Below, in pieces: positions 18,622 through 29,400 of a DNA stretch of 64,000 bases (positions are counted from its first letter, which is position 1; each line of letters begins with the position of its first letter). The stretch lies in assembly GCF_000756815.1 (NCBI RefSeq), contig NZ_CCVW01000002.1, forward strand, positions 550,157 to 614,156, given 5' to 3'. The notes beneath the pieces were generated by a model. The model was not told the DNA's origin. It searched no databases and worked only from the letters and a program-made list of their open reading frames with translations. The stretch is from Legionella massiliensis. Its GTDB lineage: Bacteria > Pseudomonadota > Gammaproteobacteria > Legionellales > Legionellaceae. The position numbers and the translations under genes were made by a program.

Positions 18622-19635
18622 TCATAAGCCCTTACAATGCCTAACCTCCTGCAGCCAAAATTTATACAATCCAGAATTGACGCCAGCAGGATCAACAGGC
18701 AAAACAAAGATAAATATCGAAAACAAAGTAACATCTGTGTCTGAGTACTTTCTAGCTAATTTAAGTTGTTTAACTACCCTCTCTGGCGGGGCCGCTTTAA
18801 AGCCCGTTTGAGTTTTAGCTGTAATAAATAATTCACTAATCACCCCAAAACGAGCCTTATTGCCAGCAAGTTGGCTATCGATCGTTTTTAAATAAAGCTC
18901 CAGTGTTCCCAGATTTAATTTTCCTGTTCCTATACTGTCTTGGAATAGAATTTTATCCAGACTCTCAATTGCAAACAGGAAATTATAAAACTCAGCCACA
19001 GCAGCCATTGACGCCTGGCCAGAGCTGAAGGTTGAAATCCTAATGGACCAATCCGGTGTTTCCTTTTTTAATTCCTTCGTCATAGCCCCTAAGTAATCCT
19101 TCAAAATGCTGCGACGACTTGGTGATTGCCAGCTCTGATCATCAAGCTCATCAGATAGGTACCAGCCTCTAACTGTCTTCGCTTCTGGATCTGCCGCTTT
19201 TATAGTTGCCAGCAAAATGGGTAAGGCCTGCGACTGCTGTTGATAGCGAGCTATCATATATGTCTGTAAAGCAGCATCACTAGCGGACAATGCTGACCAA
19301 AATTTAGGATCATAATTTAGACCTATTGTCAGATCTAAACCTTCCTTCGCAGCAGCCTTGATTATTTTGGACAAGGTCTCCTGGCCTTCGCCATAGAAGG
19401 CTTGATCACCATAGCTGCTCCATTGCAGAATCAGATGTTTGATATACAGATGACGTGTTTGTTTAAACAGTGCTTCCCAATCGGATTCGGAAAGACTCGA
19501 GTGAACAACATAGAGTTGCAGAAAACTCGTATTGACCCGTTTAAGAGGACAAGCTGGAATTAAAACATATCTTCCAATTATCATTAAAATCAAAATCATA
19601 AATAGAAGACGGATTTTTCTAGGCTTAAAACTCAT
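18622..19635 (-). CDS. DUF4434-like membrane-anchored protein
   Basis: A 337-residue protein with an N-terminal membrane anchor (residues ~11-29, LLFMILILMIIGRYVLIPAC). The remainder reads as a TIM-barrel resembling DUF4434 proteins, which are glycosidase-like: FLQLYVVHSSLSESDWEAL, LTIGLNYDPKFW and VRGWYLSDELDD, where acidic residues could be catalytic. The substrate is unknown. ATG at 19635 is preferred; the TTG at 19644 would overlap the SDR gene. It follows the SDR gene by 2 bp and is probably its operon partner. Confidence 0.6.
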   Translation of the reverse strand: MSFKPRKIRLLFMILILMIIGRYVLIPACPLKRVNTSFLQLYVVHSSLSESDWEALFKQTRHLYIKHLILQWSSYGDQAFYGEGQETLSKIIKAAAKEGLDLTIGLNYDPKFWSALSASDAALQTYMIARYQQQSQALPILLATIKAADPEAKTVRGWYLSDELDDQSWQSPSRRSILKDYLGAMTKELKKETPDWSIRISTFSSGQASMAAVAEFYNFLFAIESLDKILFQDSIGTGKLNLGTLELYLKTIDSQLAGNKARFGVISELFITAKTQTGFKAAPPERVVKQLKLARKYSDTDVTLFSIFIFVLPVDPAGVNSGLYKFWLQEVRHCKGL

Positions 19636-19637
19636 TA

Positions 19638-20333
19638 TTACCAATCTATCAGAGTACCATCGTAACTATACATAACCTCTGCATGGCAAACTGACCTATT
19701 GATCAGAATAACGGTCAACATTCCTGCCACACTTAGTTCTGCATCAATTTCCGCATTAGCCCCACCCAAGTCTGTTCTCACCCAGCCTGGATGGAGAAGC
19801 ATAACCTTAACTCCCTTATCCTTGATATCGACGGCAAAAGAGCGCATCGCGCAATTAAGAGCAGCCTTGGATGCGCGATAGGCATAGGCACGGCCGAAAT
19901 GAATGCTCGATATACTCCCCATCTGCGAGGTTATCGCGATAACCAACTTGTCGTTACTTTTTTGCAAATTAGGTAATAGTGCCTCGCTGACCTTTAAAGC
20001 GCCAAGGCAATTAATATTGAAAACCTTTAAGAAATTATCACGCTGGATATTGCCTACGGTAACCCCAGGCTCACCAATTATTCCGGCATTATTAATGACC
20101 CAATCAATGGGTTGATCGCCTAGCTCTGCAACTAACCTGCTAATACTTTGATCATCGCTGACATCAAGCTCAAGGATAGACAAACCTTCGTTTGCTTTTG
20201 CTAATTGCTGGAGGAGTTCTGCTTTCGCCGGCTCTCGACAGGTTGCAATAACCCTCATATTTTGCTCGCATAATTGCCTGGTAAACTCTAGACCCAAACC
20301 ACGGTTGGCACCGGTTATTAGTATGGTTTTCAC
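19638..20333 (-). CDS. Short-chain dehydrogenase/reductase
   Basis: NAD(P)-dependent SDR with a Rossmann fold. The cofactor motif TGANRGLG is near the N-terminus, then NNAG, then the catalytic Ser region SQMGSIS and YRASK with catalytic Tyr and Lys. After PGWVRTDLGG the C-terminus is short, as in CsgA/C-factor-like SDRs. GTG at 20333 is chosen because AAGGA lies 8 bp upstream; the TTG two codons earlier would have only 2 bp spacing. The substrate is unknown. Confidence 0.88.
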   Translation of the reverse strand: MKTILITGANRGLGLEFTRQLCEQNMRVIATCREPAKAELLQQLAKANEGLSILELDVSDDQSISRLVAELGDQPIDWVINNAGIIGEPGVTVGNIQRDNFLKVFNINCLGALKVSEALLPNLQKSNDKLVIAITSQMGSISSIHFGRAYAYRASKAALNCAMRSFAVDIKDKGVKVMLLHPGWVRTDLGGANAEIDAELSVAGMLTVILINRSVCHAEVMYSYDGTLIDW

Positions 20334-20433
20334 GTGCAAAATCCTTTTAGGGAGTTGTCTTCAAAGTTTAGCACATGCCTGAGGGTCTGCTGGTAATTGA
20401 TGGGGAGGCTGGTTGGTGTACCGCTATTAAAAT

Positions 20434-20526
20434 CCGTTCACGCTGAGGAATGTGCGCTAGCACACGTCTCGAAGCGTCACTCTGCAAAGCTTCGAGACGG
20501 CCTAAAGGCCTCCTCAGCCCGAACGG
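20434..20526. repeat. Palindromic repeat, family C
   Basis: A 93-bp element running from CCGTTCACGCTGAGG to CCCGAACGG, with internal pairing of CGTCTCGAAGC and GCTTCGAGACG. It is flanked by TTAAAAT on the left and TTTTAA on the right. It lies between the SDR and DUF255 genes. Other copies are at 9661-9755 and, in the opposite orientation, 40332-40425. Confidence 0.75.
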
Positions 20527-20533
20527 TTTTAAC

Positions 20534-22522
20534 CTAGGAAGCCAACCGGGCTTTTAATTCAGACTTGCTCGTTATCACTGCTTCACAGTGCAAACCACGG
20601 CAAAGATAAGCACAGCTTTTGCCCTGCACTTTTTTCAGGGCAAGCGACTCAGGGAGGTTGGCTGCATCGACAGGAATAGCAAAGCAATAATTATTTAGCC
20701 TCTGCGCCTCCTGATGCCAATCTTTGATTTCATCCTTCTCACCGCGAATGACTAAAATTTGCCCTGGCAACAGAGATTCTTTGAGGCCTAATAAAAGCGA
20801 GCAATGCTCCGCAGGATATTGCGTCAGCATCGGCCAGGCTGCTTGCAAGGTTTTTTCTGCAGCAGAGATATAAGTTGTTTCTCCCAGTAAATAACCCAGC
20901 ACTAACAAAGCACGTACTAAAATGCCATTTCCCGCGGGAATTGCTTCATCCATCATTGTTTTAGGGCGGTATAGCAATTTTTCATGATCTTTAGCGGTAA
21001 AAAAGAAGCCGCCATCTTGATTATCTGCAAAGGATTGCAAAAGCACGTCGGTTAGTTGTCTTGCGAATAATAAATGCTCAGAATTCCAGGAAACTTGCAA
21101 AGAAGTGACTAAAGCATCTAATAAAAAGGTGTAATCATCCAAATAAGCGGCGAGATAGGCTTTGCCATCTTTATAGCTGGCAAATAAATGGTTTTCTTGC
21201 CACAAATTGTCTTGAATAAACTTGATTGCCTTTTGACCTGCTTGAATGAAACGCGGTTCACCAGTGAGCATTAACCCCTTAATCATTAAGCTATTCCATG
21301 AGGTTAGAATTTTTTCATCACGAAAAGGAGCAGCACGCTTGGAGCGGGCTTTGACTAATTTCTTTTTTGCTGAAGCTACTAATTTTTCGGCTTCTTTTAG
21401 TTCCAGATTTAATTGCTTAGCAACCGACTCTAGGGATTGCGCGATATAAAAATGCCAGTATTCTTCAAAATTGGCATGCCTGTCCAAACCATAGTAACGA
21501 CGCACTAGGGCGAATTCATCAGAGCTCAGTAAGCTCTCAATCTCTTCCCGTTGCCAGCGATAAAATTTCCCTTCTTCACCCTCAGAATCCGCATCAAAAC
21601 TGGAATAGAAGCCCCCTTCTGCTGCTTGCAGATGTTGCAAAGACCATTCAGCCGTTTCCCTAGCGATTTCCTTGAAAGAAGGCTCGTCATAGTATTTAGC
21701 AGCCAAGGAATAGAGCGCTAGCAATTGGCCATTGTCGTAGAGCATTTTTTCAAAATGAGGAATATTCCAGTATTGATCAACCGAATAGCGGTAAAAACCG
21801 CCATCGAGTTGATCATAAATACCGCCACTGGCCATATGCTGCAAGGTCTCTAAGGCCATAGGCGAATTGTTACGCAATAAATACTCCAGCCTGATCGCCT
21901 GCGGAAACTTCGGAGCCTGTCCAAAACCACCGTAATCCGCATCATAATATTGCTGTAAAGCGGCGATACCTGCTTGCAAGGGTAGATTATTAAGATTTTG
22001 ACCTGCTGCCTTATATTCATGTTGCTCTAAAATCTTTTGTAACTGCTGAGACTGGGCTTGAACCTTTTCAGCTTGCTGCTGATAAAAATCCGCTATAAGC
22101 CTTAAAATACGTTTGAAGGAAGGTCGTTGGGGATGTTCTTCTTTAGGAAAATAGGTGCCACTGAAAAAAGGAATTAAATCGGAGGTTAAGAACATGGTTA
22201 AAGGCCATCCTCCGCTTTGTCGGCTTAGCAAATAATGAGAAGTCTGATAAATTTTATCCAAATCAGGACGCTCTTCCTTATCAACCTTGATACTGACGAA
22301 AAGCTCATTCATCAACCGCGCCGTCTCTTCATCCTCGAAGGATTCATGAGCCATGACATGGCACCAATGACAGGCTGCATAACCAATTGAAAGTAAAATA
22401 GGTTTCCCTTCAGAAGCCGCCTTAGCAAAAGCTTCCTTCCCCCAAGGATACCAATCCACAGGATTCTGGGCATGCTGTTGTAAATAGGGGCTTGGTTCTT
22501 GTTTAAGGCGATTTGTTTTCAT
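20534..22522 (-). CDS. Thioredoxin-domain protein DUF255 (YyaL/SSP411 family)
   Basis: A 662-residue protein with an N-terminal thioredoxin-like domain and a C-terminal six-hairpin glycosidase-like (alpha/alpha toroid) region. The family start is seen: [23 protein letters not shown], then CHWCHVM with the CxxC pair, and [11 protein letters not shown]. The molecular role is unclear even for well-studied homologues. Nine bp upstream is a 48-codon membrane-protein gene on the same strand, so the two are probably one transcript. Family C repeat DNA begins just after the stop. Confidence 0.88.
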   Translation of the reverse strand: MKTNRLKQEPSPYLQQHAQNPVDWYPWGKEAFAKAASEGKPILLSIGYAACHWCHVMAHESFEDEETARLMNELFVSIKVDKEERPDLDKIYQTSHYLLSRQSGGWPLTMFLTSDLIPFFSGTYFPKEEHPQRPSFKRILRLIADFYQQQAEKVQAQSQQLQKILEQHEYKAAGQNLNNLPLQAGIAALQQYYDADYGGFGQAPKFPQAIRLEYLLRNNSPMALETLQHMASGGIYDQLDGGFYRYSVDQYWNIPHFEKMLYDNGQLLALYSLAAKYYDEPSFKEIARETAEWSLQHLQAAEGGFYSSFDADSEGEEGKFYRWQREEIESLLSSDEFALVRRYYGLDRHANFEEYWHFYIAQSLESVAKQLNLELKEAEKLVASAKKKLVKARSKRAAPFRDEKILTSWNSLMIKGLMLTGEPRFIQAGQKAIKFIQDNLWQENHLFASYKDGKAYLAAYLDDYTFLLDALVTSLQVSWNSEHLLFARQLTDVLLQSFADNQDGGFFFTAKDHEKLLYRPKTMMDEAIPAGNGILVRALLVLGYLLGETTYISAAEKTLQAAWPMLTQYPAEHCSLLLGLKESLLPGQILVIRGEKDEIKDWHQEAQRLNNYCFAIPVDAANLPESLALKKVQGKSCAYLCRGLHCEAVITSKSELKARLAS

Positions 22523-22531
22523 AAGTAGAGT

Positions 22532-22678
22532 TCACTTTAACCAAAAAAGATTGACGTAGATGTACAAAAGGCTTAATCCAATAAGAGGAATAATAAGAAA
22601 GGCCAGGAATAGATGAATTTGTCTGCGGTTCTCAGCCGAAGCTTGATAAAATTTTTTCAATCTTGTGAATATCGACAT
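22532..22678 (-). CDS. Small single-pass membrane protein, 48 residues
   Basis: A very short gene with a strong GGAGGAG ribosome site placed about 2 bp from the ATG at 22678. The product starts MSIFTRLKKFYQASAENRRQ and has one hydrophobic helix, IHLFLAFLIIPLIGLSLLYI, then YVNLFWLK. A basic N-terminus suggests N-in topology. It ends 9 bp before the DUF255 gene. The function is unknown; coupling to the downstream gene is inferred from spacing. Confidence 0.6.
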   Translation of the reverse strand: MSIFTRLKKFYQASAENRRQIHLFLAFLIIPLIGLSLLYIYVNLFWLK

Positions 22679-22702
22679 ATCTCCTCCCCCTGAGCTCAAC
22701 AC

Positions 22703-22732
22703 TTGTCATTCCCGCGCAGGCGGGAATGACAA
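22703..22732. repeat. Short palindrome, family D (possible terminator)
   Basis: TTGTCATTCCCG and CGGGAATGACAA form a perfect 12-bp stem around a 6-nt loop, followed by AACTTTTC. It shares CATTCCCGCGCAGGCGGGAA with the repeat at 17131. It lies after the AI-2E permease gene and could act as its terminator. Confidence 0.6.
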
Positions 22733-22746
22733 AACTTTTCTAAGCT

Positions 22747-23799
22747 TTACAAAGTCTCATAAGCCTTTTTAATCTGGCCATCCTGCGACAACATAATGGC
22801 CAAAGGTCGTGTTGCTTCAAAATGGGCAAAAATAATCATCATCATTACAGTAATTGGTACAGAAAGAAACATCCCTAAGATACCCCAGACAGCACCCCAA
22901 AGCGCTAAAGAAAACAGAATAACTAAGCCACTCAAATTTAAAGACTTACCAAGAAAACGCGGTTCAACAAAATTACCTACAACAAATTGAATAGCGACAA
23001 TGCCTGAAGTAATCACGATGAATGGAAACCAGCTTTCAAATTGCACCAGCGCGAGCATAGCCGGAAAGGCAGTAGCGATGATTGCGCCAATATTAGGAAT
23101 AAAATTAAGAAAAAAAATGAGCAAACCCCAGAATTCAGCAAAGTCCAAACCCACACATTTCATAATGACCCAGCTGGCTGTTGCAGTGAATAAACTCATA
23201 AAGGTTTTTAAACCCAGATAGGTCTGGGTATCCTTAACAATATGGCTGGTAATATTATTCACCAGATTACGGTGCTCCTCCTGAGGAAACAGCGCATCCA
23301 TTTTTTGCGTGAAATAATGCTGTTCAACAAATAAAAAACTGACATAAAGGGCGATTAGTACTGCTGAACTGGTAATCGCACTAAATACTGCGTAAATATT
23401 AACCAGCATGTTTTGCACACTTAAACTTCTAACAAAGGTATCTACAGACACCAAAGTTTTGATATGAAAGCGTTGATCGGCTTCGTTAAAAATTTTAGTT
23501 AGATTTTCTTGATAGCGTGGGGAGGCAGCGATTACTTCGTTAACATTATTACCGATAATATCGATTAGGATTTTCATCAGCAAAGCCACGACTAGCAGAG
23601 CCAAAACCATTGCCAACCATCCTGGTAAACGCTCACCCAAATAAGGAAGATGCCGCACCCCCCCTTTAACTGTATTGAGAAGGTGCCAAATGAAAATAGC
23701 AATAACGATCGGGATTAATAAACTTCGTCCCATTATCAGTAGATAGCCAATAATCCATACCGAAATCAAACCCGCAGTGAAGGTGATGGTACGATTCAT
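22747..23799 (-). CDS. AI-2E family permease (PerM-like)
   Basis: An inner-membrane protein of ~350 residues. It has two N-terminal helices (ITFTAGLISVWIIGYLLI and LLIPIVIAIFIWHLL), a hydrophilic loop around 85-130, and a C-terminal set of helices with the family segment FWGLLIFFLNFIPNIGAIIA and the final GILGMFLSVPITVM. Members are called autoinducer-2 exporters, but many are ion antiporters or unknown. ATG at 23799 with an upstream GGGG is preferred to a TTG two codons earlier. Substrate not assigned. Confidence 0.85.
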   Translation of the reverse strand: MNRTITFTAGLISVWIIGYLLIMGRSLLIPIVIAIFIWHLLNTVKGGVRHLPYLGERLPGWLAMVLALLVVALLMKILIDIIGNNVNEVIAASPRYQENLTKIFNEADQRFHIKTLVSVDTFVRSLSVQNMLVNIYAVFSAITSSAVLIALYVSFLFVEQHYFTQKMDALFPQEEHRNLVNNITSHIVKDTQTYLGLKTFMSLFTATASWVIMKCVGLDFAEFWGLLIFFLNFIPNIGAIIATAFPAMLALVQFESWFPFIVITSGIVAIQFVVGNFVEPRFLGKSLNLSGLVILFSLALWGAVWGILGMFLSVPITVMMMIIFAHFEATRPLAIMLSQDGQIKKAYETL

Positions 23800-23885
23800 G
23801 CGCAAACCCCGAGTTTTTATTCTTTATCTGATCAACTCTATCCTATTTTCCTGCTATTATCAGTTCTTTTCTTTCAGTACATATC

Positions 23886-25958
23886 GTGCTCCAGCAATCT
23901 TGCGAAATTCTGGCAGGCGTCGGCCCAACACTTGGCGCTAAACTGAGCAAATGCGGGATAAATACCCTGGCTGATCTGCTCTTCCATCTACCTTATCGCT
24001 ATCAAGATAGAACCCGTATAACTGCCATTTGCGATTTACGTCCTAATGACTGGTCGGTCATTGCTGGCCGGGTCTGTAAAACCGAGATCAAATACGGTAA
24101 GCGCATGATGCTTTACTGCTATGTTGAAGATAAAACCGCTGTGCTGAAATTACGCTTTTTTCACTTCAATAAACAGCAAGTTAAAGCACTCAATGAAAGC
24201 ACAATGATCCGCGCCTTCGGCGAGGTCAAGGCCTTTGCTAATAGTATGGAAATGATTCACCCCGAATATCAACTTTTGGCCAATGAGCAGGACTGCCAGG
24301 TTGAGGAAACCTTGACTCCTATCTATCCTTCCACCCAAGGTTTAAGCCAAACACGCCTAAGGCAGCTGGTTAAACTAGCTTTGGAACACTGTGACCAGAC
24401 CCTGGATGAACTGGAATGGATGAGCAAAGAGCTCTTGCAGAACTATGGTTTCTATCCTTTGGCAGAAGCCCTTCATTTACTGCACAATCCCCCACCTGAT
24501 ATTTCCTTGCAAACCTTAGAGCAAGGCAGCCACCCTGCCCTGCAAAGACTGGTTTTCGATGAATTACTAGCCCAGCGCCTGAGTATGCAATTTGCTCGCA
24601 AACATCGCTCTAGCTTGAGCGCCCCCAGAATTCCTTTGGAAGCCTCGTTAAAAGACAAGTTCCTGCAACAATTAAGCTTTGAGTTAACCAATGCACAGCA
24701 CAGGGTATCTGAGGAAATCGCCAGCGATTTGGCGGAAGTTAAACCCATGCTACGCCTGGTTCAAGGGGATGTTGGTTCTGGTAAGACAGTAGTCGCTGCC
24801 TTGGCTGCTTTGCAGGCGATCGCTAATGGTTATCAGGTCGCACTTATGGCTCCCACCGAATTACTCTCTGAGCAGCATACTAATAACTTACAAGCCTGGC
24901 TAAGTCCTCTAGGCATAAACACTCGCCGCTTAAATGGTAAGATGAAAGCCGCTGAACGACGAGAAACCTTAGCCTTGCTGGCAAATCAGGAATGCCAGTT
25001 ACTGATTGGTACCCATGCCCTCTTTCAAGATAGCGTCAGCTTTGCCAAGCTCGGCTTAGTCATTATTGATGAGCAACACCGTTTTGGCGTTGAGCAACGC
25101 CTGCTGCTCCAGCAGAAAGGTCAGCAGGACGAACTGATTCCTCACCAGCTACTGATGACAGCGACCCCTATCCCTAGAACCTTAGCAATGACCCAATTTG
25201 CCCATCTGGATTTATCAATTATCGATGAATTACCCCCAGGGCGAACAGCCGTGACAACCGCCGTTATTTCTCAGGAGAAAAGAGAACCCATTATTGATCG
25301 CCTACAGGCAGCGATTGCCAGCGGCCGTCAAGCCTATTGGGTTTGTACGCTGATTGAAGAGTCAGAAAAATTGCAATGCATGGCAGCAACGGCCACCGCA
25401 GAAAATCTCCAGGAACAGCTCCCGCAGGTACGGGTAGGCCTAGTTCATGGTCGGATGAAAGCCGTGGAAAAGGAAGCAACGATGGCTGCTTTCAAACAGG
25501 GTGAAATTGATTTGCTTGTTGCGACTACCGTGATTGAGGTAGGGGTTGATGTCCCTAATGCCAGCCTAATGATTATCGAAAATGCCGAGCGCCTAGGTTT
25601 ATCACAGCTACATCAGCTACGTGGTAGAGTGGGTCGAGGAAGCACCCAATCGCATTGTTTATTACTTTATCAATCCCCCCTATCGCAACTCGGGGCTGAA
25701 CGCCTACGAGTCATGCGAGCGACCACTGACGGCTTTGTCATTGCCGAGAAAGATCTGGAGTTACGCGGCTCAGGAGAAATTCTTGGCACAAAACAGACCG
25801 GCTATCGGCAGTTCAAAATTGCAAACTTACAAAGGGATAAGACTCTGTTAACTGCTGTTGCCGCTGTTGCCAAGGATTTGGTGAACCAACGGCCTGATAT
25901 TGCCCAGCGAATTGCTAATCGCTGGTTAGGTGAGTTTGAGCAGTTTTTGCAGGGGTAG
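23886..25958 (+). CDS. recG: ATP-dependent DNA helicase RecG
   Basis: Remodels stalled replication forks and Holliday junctions. At 690 residues it is full length. The N-terminal wedge region begins LAGVGPTLGAKLSKCGI and includes an OB fold. Helicase motifs are Walker A GDVGSGKTVVAA, DEQHRFGVEQR (DEAH-class box II), TATPIPRT and LRGRVGRG. The start is GTG at 23886; there is no clear ribosome site, but no better start exists. It is followed by a long gene-free stretch. Confidence 0.96.
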   Translation: MLQQSCEILAGVGPTLGAKLSKCGINTLADLLFHLPYRYQDRTRITAICDLRPNDWSVIAGRVCKTEIKYGKRMMLYCYVEDKTAVLKLRFFHFNKQQVKALNESTMIRAFGEVKAFANSMEMIHPEYQLLANEQDCQVEETLTPIYPSTQGLSQTRLRQLVKLALEHCDQTLDELEWMSKELLQNYGFYPLAEALHLLHNPPPDISLQTLEQGSHPALQRLVFDELLAQRLSMQFARKHRSSLSAPRIPLEASLKDKFLQQLSFELTNAQHRVSEEIASDLAEVKPMLRLVQGDVGSGKTVVAALAALQAIANGYQVALMAPTELLSEQHTNNLQAWLSPLGINTRRLNGKMKAAERRETLALLANQECQLLIGTHALFQDSVSFAKLGLVIIDEQHRFGVEQRLLLQQKGQQDELIPHQLLMTATPIPRTLAMTQFAHLDLSIIDELPPGRTAVTTAVISQEKREPIIDRLQAAIASGRQAYWVCTLIEESEKLQCMAATATAENLQEQLPQVRVGLVHGRMKAVEKEATMAAFKQGEIDLLVATTVIEVGVDVPNASLMIIENAERLGLSQLHQLRGRVGRGSTQSHCLLLYQSPLSQLGAERLRVMRATTDGFVIAEKDLELRGSGEILGTKQTGYRQFKIANLQRDKTLLTAVAAVAKDLVNQRPDIAQRIANRWLGEFEQFLQG

Positions 25959-25999
25959 TCTCCCTCATCCTAGTGTAACCCAGCATCTAGAACGTAGCT

Positions 26000-26081
26000 C
26001 GTCATCCCGAACACAGTGAGGGATCTCCGGAATTAGCACTATGCCATCTTCAGGAGATGTCTCACTACGTTCGACATGACG
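26000..26081. repeat. 82-bp palindromic repeat, family A
   Basis: An 82-bp hairpin from CGTCATCCCGAACACAG to CGACATGACG, just after recG. Its arm variant (CCCGAAC, GAGGGATCTCC) matches the copy at 5995 more than the CCAGAGCGCAG type. Confidence 0.85.
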
Positions 26082-26226
26082 TACGCAAAGGGGCTAATAA
26101 ATTTCGAATAGAAAACTCCCAATTTTTCATCCCATATAGAACATTTTCTGAAGTCAAGACTGTTTTTTAATTTTTTCTTTGTTAAGATAGCCGGGCTACC
26201 AGTCTTCAAACTCCCGAATCACATCC

Positions 26227-26367
26227 TGTGGATAACTTTTCTAATCTCTCCCTGAAAAGTTTAATATTCTCCAGTCTAATCTTTAGATAACCCAGTACAG
26301 ACATGACTTATAGCGTTTTTTCCAGACTTTTTCTCTAATTCGATTTATCCACAAAATCTGTGGATAA
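26227..26367. other. Cluster of three perfect DnaA boxes in a gene-free stretch
   Basis: TGTGGATAA at 26227-26235, TTATCCACA at 26345-26353 and TGTGGATAA at 26359-26367 each match the DnaA box TTATNCACA. The last two form an inverted pair 5 bp apart. A T-rich run lies at about 26160-26190. The whole gap 25959-26440 between recG and the RND pump holds no gene. It could be a DnaA-binding regulatory site or an origin-like element. The chromosome origin is normally next to dnaA-dnaN, which is not here. Confidence 0.45.
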
Positions 26368-26440
26368 TCCTGTGTACAGCATTTAAAACTCCTTTAAAAT
26401 AAAGCTCAAAGTCTGATTGTTCGCGAACTTACCAACCCTT

Positions 26441-29400
26441 CTAACCCTCTCGCTTAATCTTATGCCAGGCAGCATAGAGTGCTGGAATAAAAAGCAAAGT
26501 TAATGCTGTTGAAGCCAAAAGTCCGCCCATAATAGAAATCGCCATTGGCCCCCAAAATAGACTACGGCTTAAGGGAACCATCGCAAAGGCAGCAGCGAAG
26601 GCGGTAAGGAAAATAGGTCGAACACGGCGAACAGCAGCGTCAACTACAGAATCCCAAGCAGATTTATTGTCACGCATGTTTTGACGAATTAAATCGACCA
26701 AAATAACGGTGTTACGCATAATCATTCCACTTAAAGATAATGCACCAATCAAAGCGACAAAGCCGAAGGGCTTATCCAGCAGCAATAAGGCAGGGACAAT
26801 CCCAATTATCCCTAGAGGCGCAGAGAGCAATACCATACACAAATCGGACAGAGACTGAAGCTGTAACATTAAAATCAATACAGTAACTACAATCATGGCA
26901 GGGACTACTGCATATAGTGCCTGTTGTGACCTATCATTTTCTTCCTTAGCTCCCCCCATCTCAACACGATAACCATCGGGAAGAGCTTGTATGATAGGTT
27001 GTAAGGAAGGCCAAATTTTTGCAGCAGCATCGGGACCTTCAGCGCCAGGCATCAAATCACTGACAACATTAATGGTTAATTCTCGATTTCGCCGCCAAAG
27101 TACGGGTTCCTCCATTGTAGAGTCAAGTTTCGCAATTTGACTTAAAGGCAGAGCCTTGCCTTGGGTATTGAATAATACGGTATCATGCACAGAATCCGAC
27201 ATCTTCCGCTCTTGCGCCCCGCCTCGCACCACAACATCAACTAACTCCTCTCCTCGCCGTAATGTTGTAGCACTATCTCCATAAAAAATAGTATTCAGAG
27301 AACGTGCTATTTGTTCATTATCCAAAGCCGCTTCCTTGGCCTTGTCTTGATTAATAATTAGCTTCTCAACGCGAACCTGCTCATTCCAATTAAGTTGTAC
27401 ATCGCGCACAAAGGGGCTTTTTTCTACCACATTCAAAACTTGATAAGCTAATTGCTTTAAGGTTTCAGGGTCTTTTCCAATAACACGAAATTGAATGGGA
27501 TATTCGACAGGAGGCCCAAAATCCAAGCGGGTAACTCGAGCTCTGATTCCAGTATAGGTTGGGCTGGACGCAAACAACGCCTGCAGATTCTGATAAAGCT
27601 CATCGCGCGATTTTAGATCCTTAGCCATGATCACGAATTGCGCATAGCCTGGATTAGGTAAGACTGGTGGTAAAGAAATAAAAAAACGTAATGCCCCAGC
27701 ACCGATATAAGCGCTGTAATAACGGATTCCAGGTTGCTCGTCTAAATAACGTTCAATATGATGCACCTCTTTTTCTGTGGCCTCAACCGATGCGCCTTCG
27801 TGCAATTTGATATCGATGAGAACTTCCAAGCGCGGTGTGGGTGGGAAAAACTGTTGCTTAACCAAAAAAATACCAAGTACCGAGGCAATAAAAAGAGCGC
27901 TAGTAATCACAATCACCTGATAACGACTCTCTAGAGAGTGATTAATTAAACGTCTAAACCAAGGCCACTGTTGAGGATCATGTTTTAAATACTTCTTATC
28001 TAATAAGGACATCCCAATAATCGGCGTAAATAAGACTGAAACAAACCAGGAAATAACCAGAGAGCAACCCACGACATAAAAGATACCGCCTGCATATTCT
28101 CCTGTCGCCGAATGCGCAAAGCCTACAGGAATAAAGCCTGCAGCAGTGACCAACGTGCCTGTTAGCATTGGGAAAGCAGTTGAACTATAGGCAAAAACTG
28201 CAGCCTTCGTTTTATCTAAACCCTGAGCAATTTTAGTCATCATACTTTCTGTTGAAATAATGGCATCATCAACCAATAAGCCCAAAGCAATTATCAAAGA
28301 ACCTAAGGTCACACGGTTTAAAGACCAATTAGCGTAATACATCACAATAGCCATGCTAGCTAAAACCAAAGGAACAGAGGCTGCGATAACAACTCCTGTG
28401 CGCCAGCCTAGCCAAAGAAAAGTAATCATCATGACAATTGCCAGAGCCTCAATAAAGGAGCGCTCAAACTCCCACATGGACTCAGACACTATCTCTGGCT
28501 GATTAACAGTTTTATGAATCTGAACGCTATCTGCTAATTTCTTTTGCCAATAGACCATCCGTTGACTCAGGTTGTTTCCTAAATCCAAAACACTCGAATC
28601 AGCACGGTTAGTAATGGCCAAGGCAACGGCAGGTTGTCCCTTATAACGAATTAAAAAACTAGGAGGCTCCTCATATCCTGCATAGATCTTGGCAAAGTCA
28701 CCTAGCCTTAGAAAATTACTTCCTTTGTTAATAGTGATATTTTGAATATCGTTGACGCTAGTTGCTTTGTCTTTAAGACGCAGAAAGAGTTGATCCTGAC
28801 CTGTTTGGATTTGCCCCATGGGCTTCAGCTGATTATAAGTCTGTAAGCTCGACTCAATTTGCCCATAATTAAGCCCTAAGGCCGCCAATTTTTTCGAGGG
28901 AATATCAACAAAAACTTTTTCATCAGGATGCCCATAAAGACGAATTTTATTGACTTGGGGAATAGTTTGAATATCACGCTTGATGTCTTTAGCCACCTGA
29001 TAAAGCTGAGCTAAATCCTTGCTCTGACTGGTTAGGGTATAAATGACTGGATAGATATCTGAAAATTCATCATTGAAGCTAATCGATTGCAAATCCGCTG
29101 GTAAGCTGCCTCGTATATCATTCACCTTTTTGCGAGCCTGGTACCAGGCATCATTAATAACTCGGTTAGAATAACCTTCTTTAAGCCAAACAGTGATCAC
29201 TCCATAGCCTTGACGAGAATAACTCCAGGTATAGTCAAATTGTTCAAGTTCTGCGACAGCTTGCTCAATTTTATCAAGAGCCGAATCCTGTATTTCTTGC
29301 GCTGAAGCGCCTGGCCAGGTCACAGTAATAGTCATAGCAGGCAGAGTGAATACCGGATCCTCTAAGCGATTTAATTTCATAAAGGCAAAAAAGCCCATAC

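Noticed and set aside
23000-23221. Short plus-strand frames inside the AI-2E permease gene
   Set aside because: Antisense shadows; no promoter or ribosome site was seen.
26160-26440. Chromosomal replication origin
   Set aside because: DnaA boxes are present, but dnaA, dnaN and other usual origin neighbours are absent. It is kept only as a DnaA-box cluster.
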